Source of the DNA: Actinomycetota bacterium
GTDB lineage: Bacteria > Actinomycetota > UBA4738 > HRBIN12
DNA length: 64,000 bases
Direction: 5' to 3'
NCBI GenBank assembly: GCA_040881665.1
Contig: JBBECT010000005.1
Span: 264,138 to 328,137, forward strand
Notes under the pieces: generated by a model
What the model saw: only the letters and a program-made list of their open reading frames with translations
The model's database searches: none
What the model was told of the DNA's origin: nothing
Program-made: the position numbers and the translations under genes
Part shown: positions 8,195-17,300 of the stretch, in pieces
How positions within the stretch are numbered: position 1 is the first letter of the stretch
How the letters are laid out: each line of letters opens with the position of its first letter

Positions 8195-9265
8195 GTGGCC
8201 ACGGCGATGTCCTCGCAGACCGGCGCACAGGAAGGTCCCGGCGAGTTCGCCGGCCTGTCCGACGACCAGCTCAAGCGGATGCTCTATCTCCTGAAACTCT
8301 GCCGCCACTTCGACGAGCGCATGGAGTCGCTGTATCGCCAGGGGCGCCTGCCCGGCGCGATCTACTCCGGGCGGGGGCAGGAGGGGACCCACATCGGCGC
8401 GGCGTCCGCGCTGCAGCCCGAGGACTCGCTGTTCGTGACCCACCGAGACCTCTCGGCGCAGTTGACCAAGGGGCTCGAGCTCAAGCGCGTGATGGCGCAG
8501 TTCTGGGGCCGCATCGACGGCTACACGCGCGGGCGGGACGGCAACAGCCACATCGGCGACTGGTCGGGCTCGAAGACCTTCACGGTCGTGTCGATGCTGC
8601 CGAACTCCCACCCGGTCGCCGTGGGCGCGGCGTTGGCATACAAGCGAAGGCGCGAACCGAACATCGCGATGGCGATCTGCGGCGAGGGCTCGACGTCGAA
8701 CGGACGGTGGCACGAATCGTTGAACGTCGCCGCGATCCATCAGCTGCCCGTGGTCTTCTTCGTGAACAACAACCAATACGCCTATTCGACGCCGAACGAG
8801 CTCGAGTTCAAGGTCCCGACGGTCGCCGAGCGAGCTGTGGCGTACGGGATCCCGGGGGTTCGCGTCGACGGCGCGAACGTGCTCGAGGTCTACGAGGCCG
8901 CCGCCAAGGCCGCGGCGAAGGCACGGACCGGCGGAGGCCCGACCCTGATCGAGTCGGTGTCGCTGCGCTGGCGCGGCCACGCGGGACACGACGCCGCCAA
9001 GTACGTCCCGAAGGAACTGCTCGACGACCACCAGCAGAACAGGGACCCGGTGGCGCGATTCGAGCAGCTCCTGCTGGACAAGGGCGTGATCGCGCAGGGG
9101 GAGCTGGACGAGCTGCAGACCCGGATCCATGCCGAGTTCGCCGAGGGCTACGACTTCGCGCAAGCGTCCCCGTTCCCCGAGGGGGGCGACGTCACACGGG
9201 GCCTGTACACCGACGACGGCTACTGGAGCGGCGAACCCGGCCGCGAGGGAGGAACCGACGCATGA
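8195..9265 (+). CDS. 2-oxoacid dehydrogenase E1 component, alpha subunit
   Basis: The thiamine-diphosphate-dependent decarboxylase alpha chain, 356 residues, of a pyruvate or branched-chain 2-oxoacid dehydrogenase complex. The ThDP-binding motif is visible as CGEGSTSNGRWHE followed by FVNNNQYAYSTP, and the HRD loop as VTHRDLS. The GTG start is preceded by an excellent AAGGAGG. The stop overlaps the start of the beta subunit (ATGA). Sequence alone does not decide between pyruvate and branched-chain substrates. Confidence 0.93.
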   Translation: MATAMSSQTGAQEGPGEFAGLSDDQLKRMLYLLKLCRHFDERMESLYRQGRLPGAIYSGRGQEGTHIGAASALQPEDSLFVTHRDLSAQLTKGLELKRVMAQFWGRIDGYTRGRDGNSHIGDWSGSKTFTVVSMLPNSHPVAVGAALAYKRRREPNIAMAICGEGSTSNGRWHESLNVAAIHQLPVVFFVNNNQYAYSTPNELEFKVPTVAERAVAYGIPGVRVDGANVLEVYEAAAKAAAKARTGGGPTLIESVSLRWRGHAGHDAAKYVPKELLDDHQQNRDPVARFEQLLLDKGVIAQGELDELQTRIHAEFAEGYDFAQASPFPEGGDVTRGLYTDDGYWSGEPGREGGTDA

Positions 9266-10314
9266 GCCAGGCCTCCGCACCGGTCGAGTCCGGCGCCGCC
9301 GGCCACGGGAACGAGCCGCGCGGCAAACGCACCGATACCGGCGAGGCCACCTACCTGATCGCGATCGCCGAAGCGCTCTGGGAGGAGATGGAACGCGACG
9401 AACGCGTGTACCTGCTGGGCGAGGACATCGGCGTCTACGGCGGCGCCTTCAAGGTCACCGAGGGATTCATCGAGCGGTTCGGCGCCGAGCGCGTGATGGA
9501 TACCCCGATCTGCGAAGAGACGATCATGGGCATGTCGGTGGGATCCGCGATGGAGGGCATGCGCCCCGTGGCCGAGGTCCAGTACGCCGACTTCATCGTG
9601 AACGGCTTCGACGAGCTGGTGAACGTCGCCGGGAAGAACCACTACCGCTCGGGGGTGCCGGTGCCGATGGTGGTGCGCGGGCCTAGCGGGGGCGGTGTGC
9701 GCGCGAGCTCGTTCCATTCGCAGAATCCCGAACCGTGGTTCGCGTACACGCCGGGACTCAAGGTGATCTGTCCGGCCTTTCCGTCCGATGCCAAGGGCCT
9801 GTTGAAGTCGGCGATCCGGGACGACAACCCCTGCATCTTCTTCGAGCACAAGTGGATCTACCGGAGGATCAAAGAGGTGGTGCCGGAGGAACCCGACTAC
9901 ACCGTGCCGATCGGCACAGCCAAGGTGCGGCGTGAAGGCGCGGACGTGTCGATCGTCACCTACGGGGCGATGGTCCACAAGGCGCTCGAGGCGGCGGATG
10001 ACCTCGCTGAGAAGGGAGTGTCCGCCGAGGTCGTCGACCTGCGCACGATCACTCCCCTGGACACCGAGACCGTGCTGCGGTCGGTCGAGAAGACGTCGCG
10101 CGCGCTCGTGCTCTACGAGAGCCACCGGTTCCTCGGAGCCGGTGCCGAGGTGGCCGCGACGATCGCCGAGGAGGCGTTCGAGCACCTCGACGCGCCGGTC
10201 GCGCGACTCGCGCCTCCGAACGTCCCGGTGCCCTTCTCTCCGGCGCTCGAGGACGCGTTCCTCCCGGATGTGGCGGACATCGAGGAGGCGGTGGATCGGC
10301 TCGCGGCCTGGTGA
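9262..10314 (+). CDS. 2-oxoacid dehydrogenase E1 component, beta subunit
   Basis: The transketolase-like beta chain, 350 residues, that pairs with the preceding alpha chain to form the alpha2beta2 E1. Recognisable segments are LLGEDIGVYGGAFKVT, DTPICEETIMGMSVG, SFHSQNPEPWFAYTPGLKV and the C-terminal transketolase domain (SIVTYGAMVHKALEAA, DLRTITPLDTETV). A 25-residue hydrophilic extension precedes the domain. The start overlaps the alpha stop by four bases, so the two are translationally coupled. Confidence 0.93.
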   Translation: MSQASAPVESGAAGHGNEPRGKRTDTGEATYLIAIAEALWEEMERDERVYLLGEDIGVYGGAFKVTEGFIERFGAERVMDTPICEETIMGMSVGSAMEGMRPVAEVQYADFIVNGFDELVNVAGKNHYRSGVPVPMVVRGPSGGGVRASSFHSQNPEPWFAYTPGLKVICPAFPSDAKGLLKSAIRDDNPCIFFEHKWIYRRIKEVVPEEPDYTVPIGTAKVRREGADVSIVTYGAMVHKALEAADDLAEKGVSAEVVDLRTITPLDTETVLRSVEKTSRALVLYESHRFLGAGAEVAATIAEEAFEHLDAPVARLAPPNVPVPFSPALEDAFLPDVADIEEAVDRLAAW

Positions 10315-10366
10315 GCCCGAGCCCCGGAACACCCCCCGACCGACGGAGTGCGAGAGAGGATCCGAG

Positions 10367-11794
10367 ATGGCGAACGTGGTGATGCCCCAACTCGGCGAGA
10401 CCGTGATCGAGGGAACGATCATCCGGTGGCTCAAGGCCGAGGGTGACGAGATCGCGCTCGATGAGCCCCTGTTCGAGATCTCGACCGACAAGGTCGACAC
10501 CGAGGTGCCCTCGCCTGCGGCCGGAACCCTCGAACGCATCCTCGTCGCCGAGGGGCAGACCGTCCCCGTCGGCACCGAACTCGCACTGATCGGAGCAGCC
10601 GGATCCACCGGCGACGCCGACCGAGAGCTCCGGGACGAGGTTCCCCGCATGGCCGCGCCGGCCGAGCCCGCGACACCGGTGCCGGACGTTGCGGGGGGGC
10701 CCGCAGCCCCCCCGGCCGAACCGGCGGGTCCGCCGGCCACGCCCGCGATCCCTCCGACTCCGCCGGCCCCGCCCGTCGTGCGGATCGACGAGGGCGGTAA
10801 CGAACCGGCCGATCGCGGTGCCAGGAGCGCCGTCCTGTCGCCCGTCGTGCGGCGACTGGCGGCCGAGAACGACATCGATCTGTCCCGGATCACCGGAACG
10901 GGGACCGGAGGAAGGATCACGCGCGCCGACGTCGAGGCGGCGGTCGCGTCGCCACCTACCCAGGCACCTGTCCCTGGGGCCGCTCCCCAGGCACCCACCC
11001 CCGCCGAGCGCCTCGCCGCCGAGCCGCCGAGCGCCGAGCCACCCGCCGTCGCTCCCGCCGTCGCCGCCGCCGGCCCCGTGTCGTCGCCGTCCGAGGGTGA
11101 GGAGGTCCAGCCGCTCTCCCACCTCCGTCGGGCGATCGCGTCGCACATGGTCGCGAGCAGCCAGACGGCGGCCCGCGCGTGGACCGTCGTCGAGGTCGAC
11201 ATGGAGAACATCGTCCGCCTGCGCGTCCGCGTGAAGGACGGCTTCCTCGAGCGCGAAGGGTTCAAGCTCACCTACATGCCGTTCGTGACGCGCGCGGCGA
11301 ACGAGGCCCTGGCGGAGTTCCCGATGGTGAACGCGGAGCTTCGGGGCGAGGAGCTCGTCATGCGCCGTCAGTTCCACATGGGGATCGCGGTCTCGATCGA
11401 AGGCGGTCTGATCGTTCCCGTGATCGAGGACGCGGGATCGCTGAACCTCGTGGGCCTCGCCCGCGCGATCGACGACGTCGCGACCCGGGCGCGTTCCAAG
11501 CAGCTGAAGCCCGACGAGGTCCACGGCTCGACCTTCTCGATCACGAACCCGGGGGCCTTCGGCTCGCTTGCCTCGGTACCGATCATCAACCAGCCGAACA
11601 CGGCGATCCTCAGCTTCGATGCGATCGAACCCCGCGCGGTCGTGATCGACGACGCGATCGCGATCCGACACCGCGTCTACCTGTCGATGTCGTGGGACCA
11701 CCGGGTGATCGACGGAGCGCTGGCGACCCAGTTCCTGGTCCGGATCAAGGAGCATCTGGAGAAGTGGGACTGGGACGAGGATCTGCAGCGCTGA
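10367..11794 (+). CDS. 2-oxoacid dehydrogenase E2 (lipoyl acyltransferase)
   Basis: The E2 core of the complex, 475 residues. Residues 1-77 are a single lipoyl domain with the lipoylated lysine in STDKVDTEV. A long Pro/Ala-rich linker follows (about 95-150), then a peripheral-subunit-binding domain (about 155-195, VLSPVVRRLAAENDIDL), a second Pro/Ala linker and the acyltransferase domain (about 250-475) ending in the catalytic SMSWDHRVIDGA. GAGAGAGGATCCGAG precedes the ATG. lipB follows after two bases, which places a lipoate attachment enzyme in the same transcript as its main client. Confidence 0.94.
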   Translation: MANVVMPQLGETVIEGTIIRWLKAEGDEIALDEPLFEISTDKVDTEVPSPAAGTLERILVAEGQTVPVGTELALIGAAGSTGDADRELRDEVPRMAAPAEPATPVPDVAGGPAAPPAEPAGPPATPAIPPTPPAPPVVRIDEGGNEPADRGARSAVLSPVVRRLAAENDIDLSRITGTGTGGRITRADVEAAVASPPTQAPVPGAAPQAPTPAERLAAEPPSAEPPAVAPAVAAAGPVSSPSEGEEVQPLSHLRRAIASHMVASSQTAARAWTVVEVDMENIVRLRVRVKDGFLEREGFKLTYMPFVTRAANEALAEFPMVNAELRGEELVMRRQFHMGIAVSIEGGLIVPVIEDAGSLNLVGLARAIDDVATRARSKQLKPDEVHGSTFSITNPGAFGSLASVPIINQPNTAILSFDAIEPRAVVIDDAIAIRHRVYLSMSWDHRVIDGALATQFLVRIKEHLEKWDWDEDLQR

Positions 11795-11796
11795 AC

Positions 11797-12513
11797 ATGA
11801 CGCGCGACGGCTGGCTGCTGCGACCGGCTCCCGAACCGGACGGTCTCGTCGACTACGACGCGGCCAACGAGGCGATGCACGCCCTCGCCGAGCGCCGGCT
11901 CGCCGGCGACGTTCCCGACACACTGGTCGTGGTGGAACACCCCCCGGTGTTCACGGCGGGCCGAACCGCGAAACCGGAGCATGCGGTGTGGAGCGAAGCG
12001 CGGATCCACGAGGCGGGAGGGGCCGTGCGGTGGATCGATCGAGGCGGGTCGTTCACGTTCCACGGACCCGGGCAGCTCGTCGGCTACCCGATCGTCGATC
12101 TCGGCCCCCGTCCCGATGTCGTCGGGTACGTGCGGGCGCTCGAGGAGATCGTGATCCGCGCCGGAGCCGATCTCGGCCTGCGTCTGCACCGGAGTGAGGT
12201 TCAGACCGGCGTGTGGAGCGGCGATCGGAAGGTCTGCGCGATCGGCGTGCGCATCAAGCGGATGCGCGTCAGCCTGCACGGGTTCGCGGTGAACTGCACG
12301 ACCGATCTGAGCTGGTACGACGCGATCGTTCCCTGTGGCCTCGCGCACACGGGGGTCACGTCGCTGTCGGCGCTCGCCGGCCACTCGATCACCGTGAGCG
12401 ACCTCGAGCCGCTGGTCGTGGCGCACATGGAGGATCTGCTCGGGGTGCGGTTGCGCCCTGGTCCGGACGCCGAATCCACCGCGTTCGGTGCGATCCCCGC
12501 CGGGGTGTCGTGA
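11797..12513 (+). CDS. lipB: Octanoyltransferase
   Basis: LipB, 238 residues, moves octanoate from acyl carrier protein to the lipoyl domain lysine, the first step of lipoate synthesis. Visible signatures are the GGSFTFHGPGQLVGYPI motif, KVCAIGVRIKR with the conserved lysine, and VPCGL with the catalytic cysteine. It directly follows the E2 gene and acts before lipA, found 6 kb further on. Confidence 0.95.
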   Translation: MTRDGWLLRPAPEPDGLVDYDAANEAMHALAERRLAGDVPDTLVVVEHPPVFTAGRTAKPEHAVWSEARIHEAGGAVRWIDRGGSFTFHGPGQLVGYPIVDLGPRPDVVGYVRALEEIVIRAGADLGLRLHRSEVQTGVWSGDRKVCAIGVRIKRMRVSLHGFAVNCTTDLSWYDAIVPCGLAHTGVTSLSALAGHSITVSDLEPLVVAHMEDLLGVRLRPGPDAESTAFGAIPAGVS

Positions 12514-12531
12514 GCGGGAGGCTCCGGTCGG

Positions 12532-13275
12532 CTATGCGTCGGCCACCAGCACCCACATCGGGGTCGTCTCGAACCACGAGAGCACCGGTGGTCCGGCCTC
12601 GATCCGAGCCCACTCGACGTCGCGCAACCGACGGATGCGCACACCCCGCCACCCGGATCGGTAGAGCGCCTCGATCAAGGGTGCCGGGCCGGTCATCTGC
12701 GCGAAGGGGAGCTGCTCCCACAGGTCCGGCGCGTACTCGTCGTGATGGTCGTGTGGGATCCGATACGCGCGCCGAACCAGGTCCGCAGCTTTCTCGCGGA
12801 GGACGCGCACCGGGCCGGCCGCCGCCCAGCTCCCCTCGAACAGGACGAGCCGCCCCTGCGGGGCGATCGCTTCGCGCCACGCGTGCAGGATCGTGATGGG
12901 GTCCGGGGCGGTCCACAGCATGTGCCGCTCGATCACGGCGTCGAACGGCCCCTCCGGCGGTTCGTGTGCCGGGCCTTGGACGAACGACAGGTCGAGGCCA
13001 CGCTCCGCCGCCTTCCGCTTGGCCTGCTCCAGCATCCCTTCGGAGAGGTCGAGCGCGGTGACCTCGTGGCCGAGCTCCGCGGCGAGCAGGCTCATCGAGC
13101 CCGTTCCCGCCCCGGCGTCCAGGACCCGCGCCGGCGGAGGCGGCAGGACGTCGGACATCACGGCGCGCCACGCCGCCGCTTCGACCGGATCCGACAGACC
13201 ATGCGAGGGCGAGCGATCGTAGGTCTCGGCGTCACGGTTCCACCAGTGGCGCAGTTCGTCGTGGACGTCGGACAT
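12532..13275 (-). CDS. Class I SAM-dependent methyltransferase
   Basis: A protein of 247 residues with a UbiE/Methyltransf_11 core. Motif I is VLDAGAGTGSMSLLAAELG and is followed by VTALDLSEGMLEQAK. The substrate is unknown. The N-terminal DELRHWWNRDAETYD resembles other small-molecule methyltransferases. The ATG at 13275 has GGAGG-type sequence eight bases upstream (AGGTCGCAC preceded by GAAGG). It is convergent to lipB and follows the thioredoxin gene by 22 bases, so the two minus-strand genes are probably cotranscribed. Confidence 0.85.
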   Translation of the reverse strand: MSDVHDELRHWWNRDAETYDRSPSHGLSDPVEAAAWRAVMSDVLPPPPARVLDAGAGTGSMSLLAAELGHEVTALDLSEGMLEQAKRKAAERGLDLSFVQGPAHEPPEGPFDAVIERHMLWTAPDPITILHAWREAIAPQGRLVLFEGSWAAAGPVRVLREKAADLVRRAYRIPHDHHDEYAPDLWEQLPFAQMTGPAPLIEALYRSGWRGVRIRRLRDVEWARIEAGPPVLSWFETTPMWVLVADA

Positions 13276-13297
13276 GTGCGACCTCCTTCGAGCGGGT

Positions 13298-14119
13298 TCA
13301 GAACAGGGCGCTGGACAATTTGCGCCGGTACTCGCCCACGAGCGGATCGTCCTCATCGAGGGCGTTGAACAGGTCCAGCATCGCGGTCCGCGCCTCGTCG
13401 TCGGTCGGCGCCAGCTCGAGGAGATCATCGAGCGCTTCGCGGATCTGCCCCTTGACCGCGCGCACCTTCGCGGCATCCACACCGGTCGCCGCGGGGTCGA
13501 TCGCCGCCCACTCCCCCACCCGGACCTTCGACAGGATCCGTTCGGCCTCCGCGGACGGAAGCAGGGGTGTCACGAGCTCCCGGGCGTCGTCGAGATCCCC
13601 TCGCTCGGCGAGCAGCGCGCCGAGCCCGAGCCGCGCCTGCTCGTTGTCGGCGTCGCGAGCGAGGACCTCACGGAGCTCTGCCTCGGCGACGACGACGTCA
13701 CCCGCCTCGGCCTGTGCAACCGCCTGCTCGGCGGCCGCCTCCGTCTCGGAGGGCACCAGGCCGGCGACGAATCGCTCCACCTCGGGCTCGGGGTAGGAGC
13801 CGACGAACCCGTCGACCGGTTGGCCGTCCTTGAAGGCAACGACCGTCGGGATGCTCTGCACTCCCAGGGCGCCGGCGACCATCGGGTTCGCGTCCACGTC
13901 AAGCTTGGCCAGCAGGAACGCCCCGGCGTGCTTCTCGGCCGTCCGCTCGAGGATCGGGCCGAGCGTCTTGCACGGCTGGCACCAGTCCGCCCACAGGTCG
14001 ACGACCACCGGCCGGCGCTTGGACTCCTCGATCACGCTCTGTTCGAAGTCGGCGTCGGTGACGTCGACGGTGGTGGGCTCGGGACGTTCGAGGACGTGTC
14101 CCTGCATTGGTCCTGCCAT
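13298..14119 (-). CDS. Thioredoxin with C-terminal TPR (CnoX/YbbN-like)
   Basis: A 273-residue protein. Residues 25-130 are a thioredoxin fold with an intact WCQPC redox site, and cis-proline SIPTVVAF. The C-terminal half is a helical TPR-like region (AEAELREVLARDADNEQARLG) typical of CnoX/YbbN chaperedoxins, which hold stressed proteins and protect cysteines. Unlike E. coli CnoX, which lacks one active-site cysteine, this one keeps CxxC, as in many other bacteria. AGGAGGAGG precedes the ATG. It is divergent from the large PAS kinase. Confidence 0.9.
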   Translation of the reverse strand: MAGPMQGHVLERPEPTTVDVTDADFEQSVIEESKRRPVVVDLWADWCQPCKTLGPILERTAEKHAGAFLLAKLDVDANPMVAGALGVQSIPTVVAFKDGQPVDGFVGSYPEPEVERFVAGLVPSETEAAAEQAVAQAEAGDVVVAEAELREVLARDADNEQARLGLGALLAERGDLDDARELVTPLLPSAEAERILSKVRVGEWAAIDPAATGVDAAKVRAVKGQIREALDDLLELAPTDDEARTAMLDLFNALDEDDPLVGEYRRKLSSALF

Positions 14120-14300
14120 CGGCCTGTACCTCCTCCTCCAGCCTACCCGCGGCCACGACATGCGCCCGGTCCGCGTTGACCTGCGCGGATCGATCCTCAC
14201 CCGGTCCGGATGGGTCAGGAACCAATCCCCCGACCGCGCCGCGGATCTCCCCGTCCGGCGCTTGCAGAACGCCCTTGTGGGCAGGGACGATGGTGTGCTG

Positions 14301-17300
14301 ATGTCGACCAGTGCCGATCCCGGCCCGCCCGGGGAGCCCGAGCCGGGAGGACCCAAGCCCCGGAGAACGGCCACGCGAGACCTGATCCTGGTCTCCGTGC
14401 TCGTCGTGGTCGGCTTCGTCGCCGCCACCCGATACGACCTCGCGGAGCGCCTGCACGCGTTCCTGCAGGACAACGAGTCGATCGAGGCGGACGAGCTGAC
14501 GATCGTCCTCGCGCTGCTCGCGCTCGGCCTCGGCGTGTTCGCCCTGCTCAGGTGGAACGAGCGTCGCACCGAGTCCCGCGCACGCGAAGCGGCCGAGACG
14601 CGCTACCGCCAGCTGGTCGAGCGCGTTCCCGCGATCACCTACGTCTGGGACGCGGAGAACGAACAAGGGAGCGACCCGGCCGACTTCATCAGTCCGCAGC
14701 TGGAAACCCTGCTCGGCTACACGCCCGAGGAGTGGACCTCCGACCCGGGTCTGTGGGACCGGCTCGTCCATCCCGAGGACCACGACCTCGTGATCGAGGC
14801 TTGGCGGCGAGCCCTCGACGAAGGCGCCCCGTTCCGGATGGAGTACCGGATCGAGGCGAAGGACGGGCGCATCGTCTGGGTCCGGGACGAGGCGGTCTCG
14901 GTGCGGGGCGAGGGCGGGCGTGCGGTGCTGCAGGGCGTGATGTTTGACATCACCGAACGCGTGCGGATCGAGCACGCCCTGCGCGACGCGGAGGAGCGCT
15001 ATCGGACCTTGGTCGAGAGCGTTCCGACGATCACCTACATCGAGTCGCTCGATAACACGGGGCTGCTGTATGTCAGTCCGCAGATCACGACGATCCTCGG
15101 GTGGACCCCGGACGAGTACCGCAGCCTCGACCCCTGGCGGAACTATCTCCACCCCGACGATCGCGACTGGGTCCTCGCGGCCGATCGCCGATGCGACGAG
15201 ACCCTCGAGCCCTTCGATGCGGAGTACCGGCAGTTCGCGAAGGACGGGCGCGAAGTGTGGATCTCCGAACACGCGGAGCTCGTGCGCGACGAGGAGGGCG
15301 AGCCGCAATTCTGGCTCGGGATCCGCGCCGACATCACCGAACGCAAGCGCGCCGAACACCTGCTGCGCCAGGCGGAAGAGCGCTACCGGACCCTGATCGA
15401 GCACCTGCCCGCCGCCGTCTACCTCGAACAGCCCGACGACGTCGCCACCCCCCTCTACATGAGCCCCCGCTACGCGCAGATCACCGGGTACACCGCCGAG
15501 GAACGGATGCGGGATCGGGACATGTGGATCCGCCTGCTGCATCCCGAGGATCGTGATCGCGTCCTCGAGGAGTCGGCGCGGACGAACCGGACCGGGGAAC
15601 CCTTCAGCATCGAGTACCGGATGCAACACCGAGACGGCCATTGGGTCTGGGTGCGCGACGAGGCCTCGCTCGTGGGCGGCGACGAGGGCGAACCGCGACG
15701 CTGGCAGGGGGTGCTGCTCGACATCACCGAACGCAAGCGGGCAGAGGACGATCTCCGCCGTCGCGACGCGATCCTCGGCGCGGTCGGCCACGCGGCGCAG
15801 CGCTTCCTCAAGTCCTCCTCGTGGGACGAGGACGCGCCCGGCGTGCTCGCGCAGATCGGCGAGGCCACCGCCGTCAGCCGGGTTTACGTGTACGAGAACC
15901 TGCCCGATGCCGGCGAACACAGCGCTGCGACCGCCCGGTGTGAATGGCTCGCCGAAGGGATCGCCCCGAGCGAACCGGCCCCGCCGGATGCCCCGTGGCG
16001 GTACGAACCGAACTTCGCGCGCTGGCCCGAGGCGCTCGGCCGGGGAGAAGTGCTCTACGGGACGATCGATGCGTTCCCCGCGTCCGAGCGCAACAATCTC
16101 GAACGCGAGCGGATCCGCTCACTCGCGGTCGTGCCGATATTCGTCGACGACGTGTGGTGGGGGTTCATCGGTCTCGAAGACTGTGTCGAGGCTCGTCGGT
16201 GGAGCTCGCCCGAACTGGAATCCCTGCGTGCTGCTGCGGACATCCTCGGCACCGCGATCGGGCGCCAGCGCGCAGGCCTGCTGCTCGCCGAGACCGAACG
16301 CCGGTTCCGCAACCTCGTCGAACAGATCCCTGCCGTTACCTACCTCGACGCCGTGAGCGAGGGCGTCGTCCCGCTCTACGTGAGCCCGCAATACGAGTCG
16401 ATGTTCGGCTACACCCCGGAGGAACGGATGCAGACGCCCGGCCTGTGGGAACGACTGTTGCATCCCGACGACCGCGAGCGGGCGATCCAGGTCTCCGAAG
16501 GGGCGATCGCAACGGGGAACCCGCACGCGGACGAGTACCGCATGATCGCGCGCGACGGCCGCATCGTCTGGGTGCGCGACCAGTCGATACTGATCCGCGA
16601 CGAGGACGGCATCCCCCAGTACTGGCAGGGGATCCTGATCGACATCAGCGCGCAGAAGGAGATCGAAGGCCAGCTCCGAGACACCGAAGCGCGCTACCGG
16701 ATGCTCGTCGAGCAGCTGCCGGCCGTGACCTATGTCGACACGGTGGGTCGTCCCCCCACCTCGCTCTACATCAGTCCGCAGATCATCGAGCTCACCGGGT
16801 TCACCGTCGAGGAGTGGCAAACCGATCCCATGCTGGGCGAGTCCCGCATCCATGAGGACGACCGCCAGGACGTGATGGCGGAGAGCGACCGCACCGACGA
16901 CACGCTCGAGCCTTTCCGCACCGAGTACCGCTTCGTGCGCAAGGACGGGACGATCGTCTGGATCCGCGAGGAATCCGAGGTCGTCCGTGGGCCGGACGGC
17001 GACCCCCTCTTCTGGCAGGGGATCATGTACGACGTCACCGAGAGCCGGCAGGCGCAGGAGCAACTGCAGGAGGCGGAGGAGCGGTTCCGAACGCTCGTCG
17101 AGACCGTCCCCGCGATCACCTACGTGGACTCGGTCGAGGACCTGCACACGATGTATGTGAGCCCGCAGGTCGAGTCGATGCTCGGCATCAGCCAGCGGGC
17201 GTGGCTCGAGGACGACGACCTGTTCCTGCGGAACCTGCATCCCGACGATCACAAGCGCGTCCTCGCGACCCTGCACGAGCACAACACGAAGGGAGCCCTG

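Noticed and set aside
7579-9261. Plus-strand open frame that runs into the E1beta gene and would extend it by 560 residues
   Set aside because: It overlaps lpdA and E1alpha in another frame; E1beta starts at 9262 with an ATGA overlap and a normal length.
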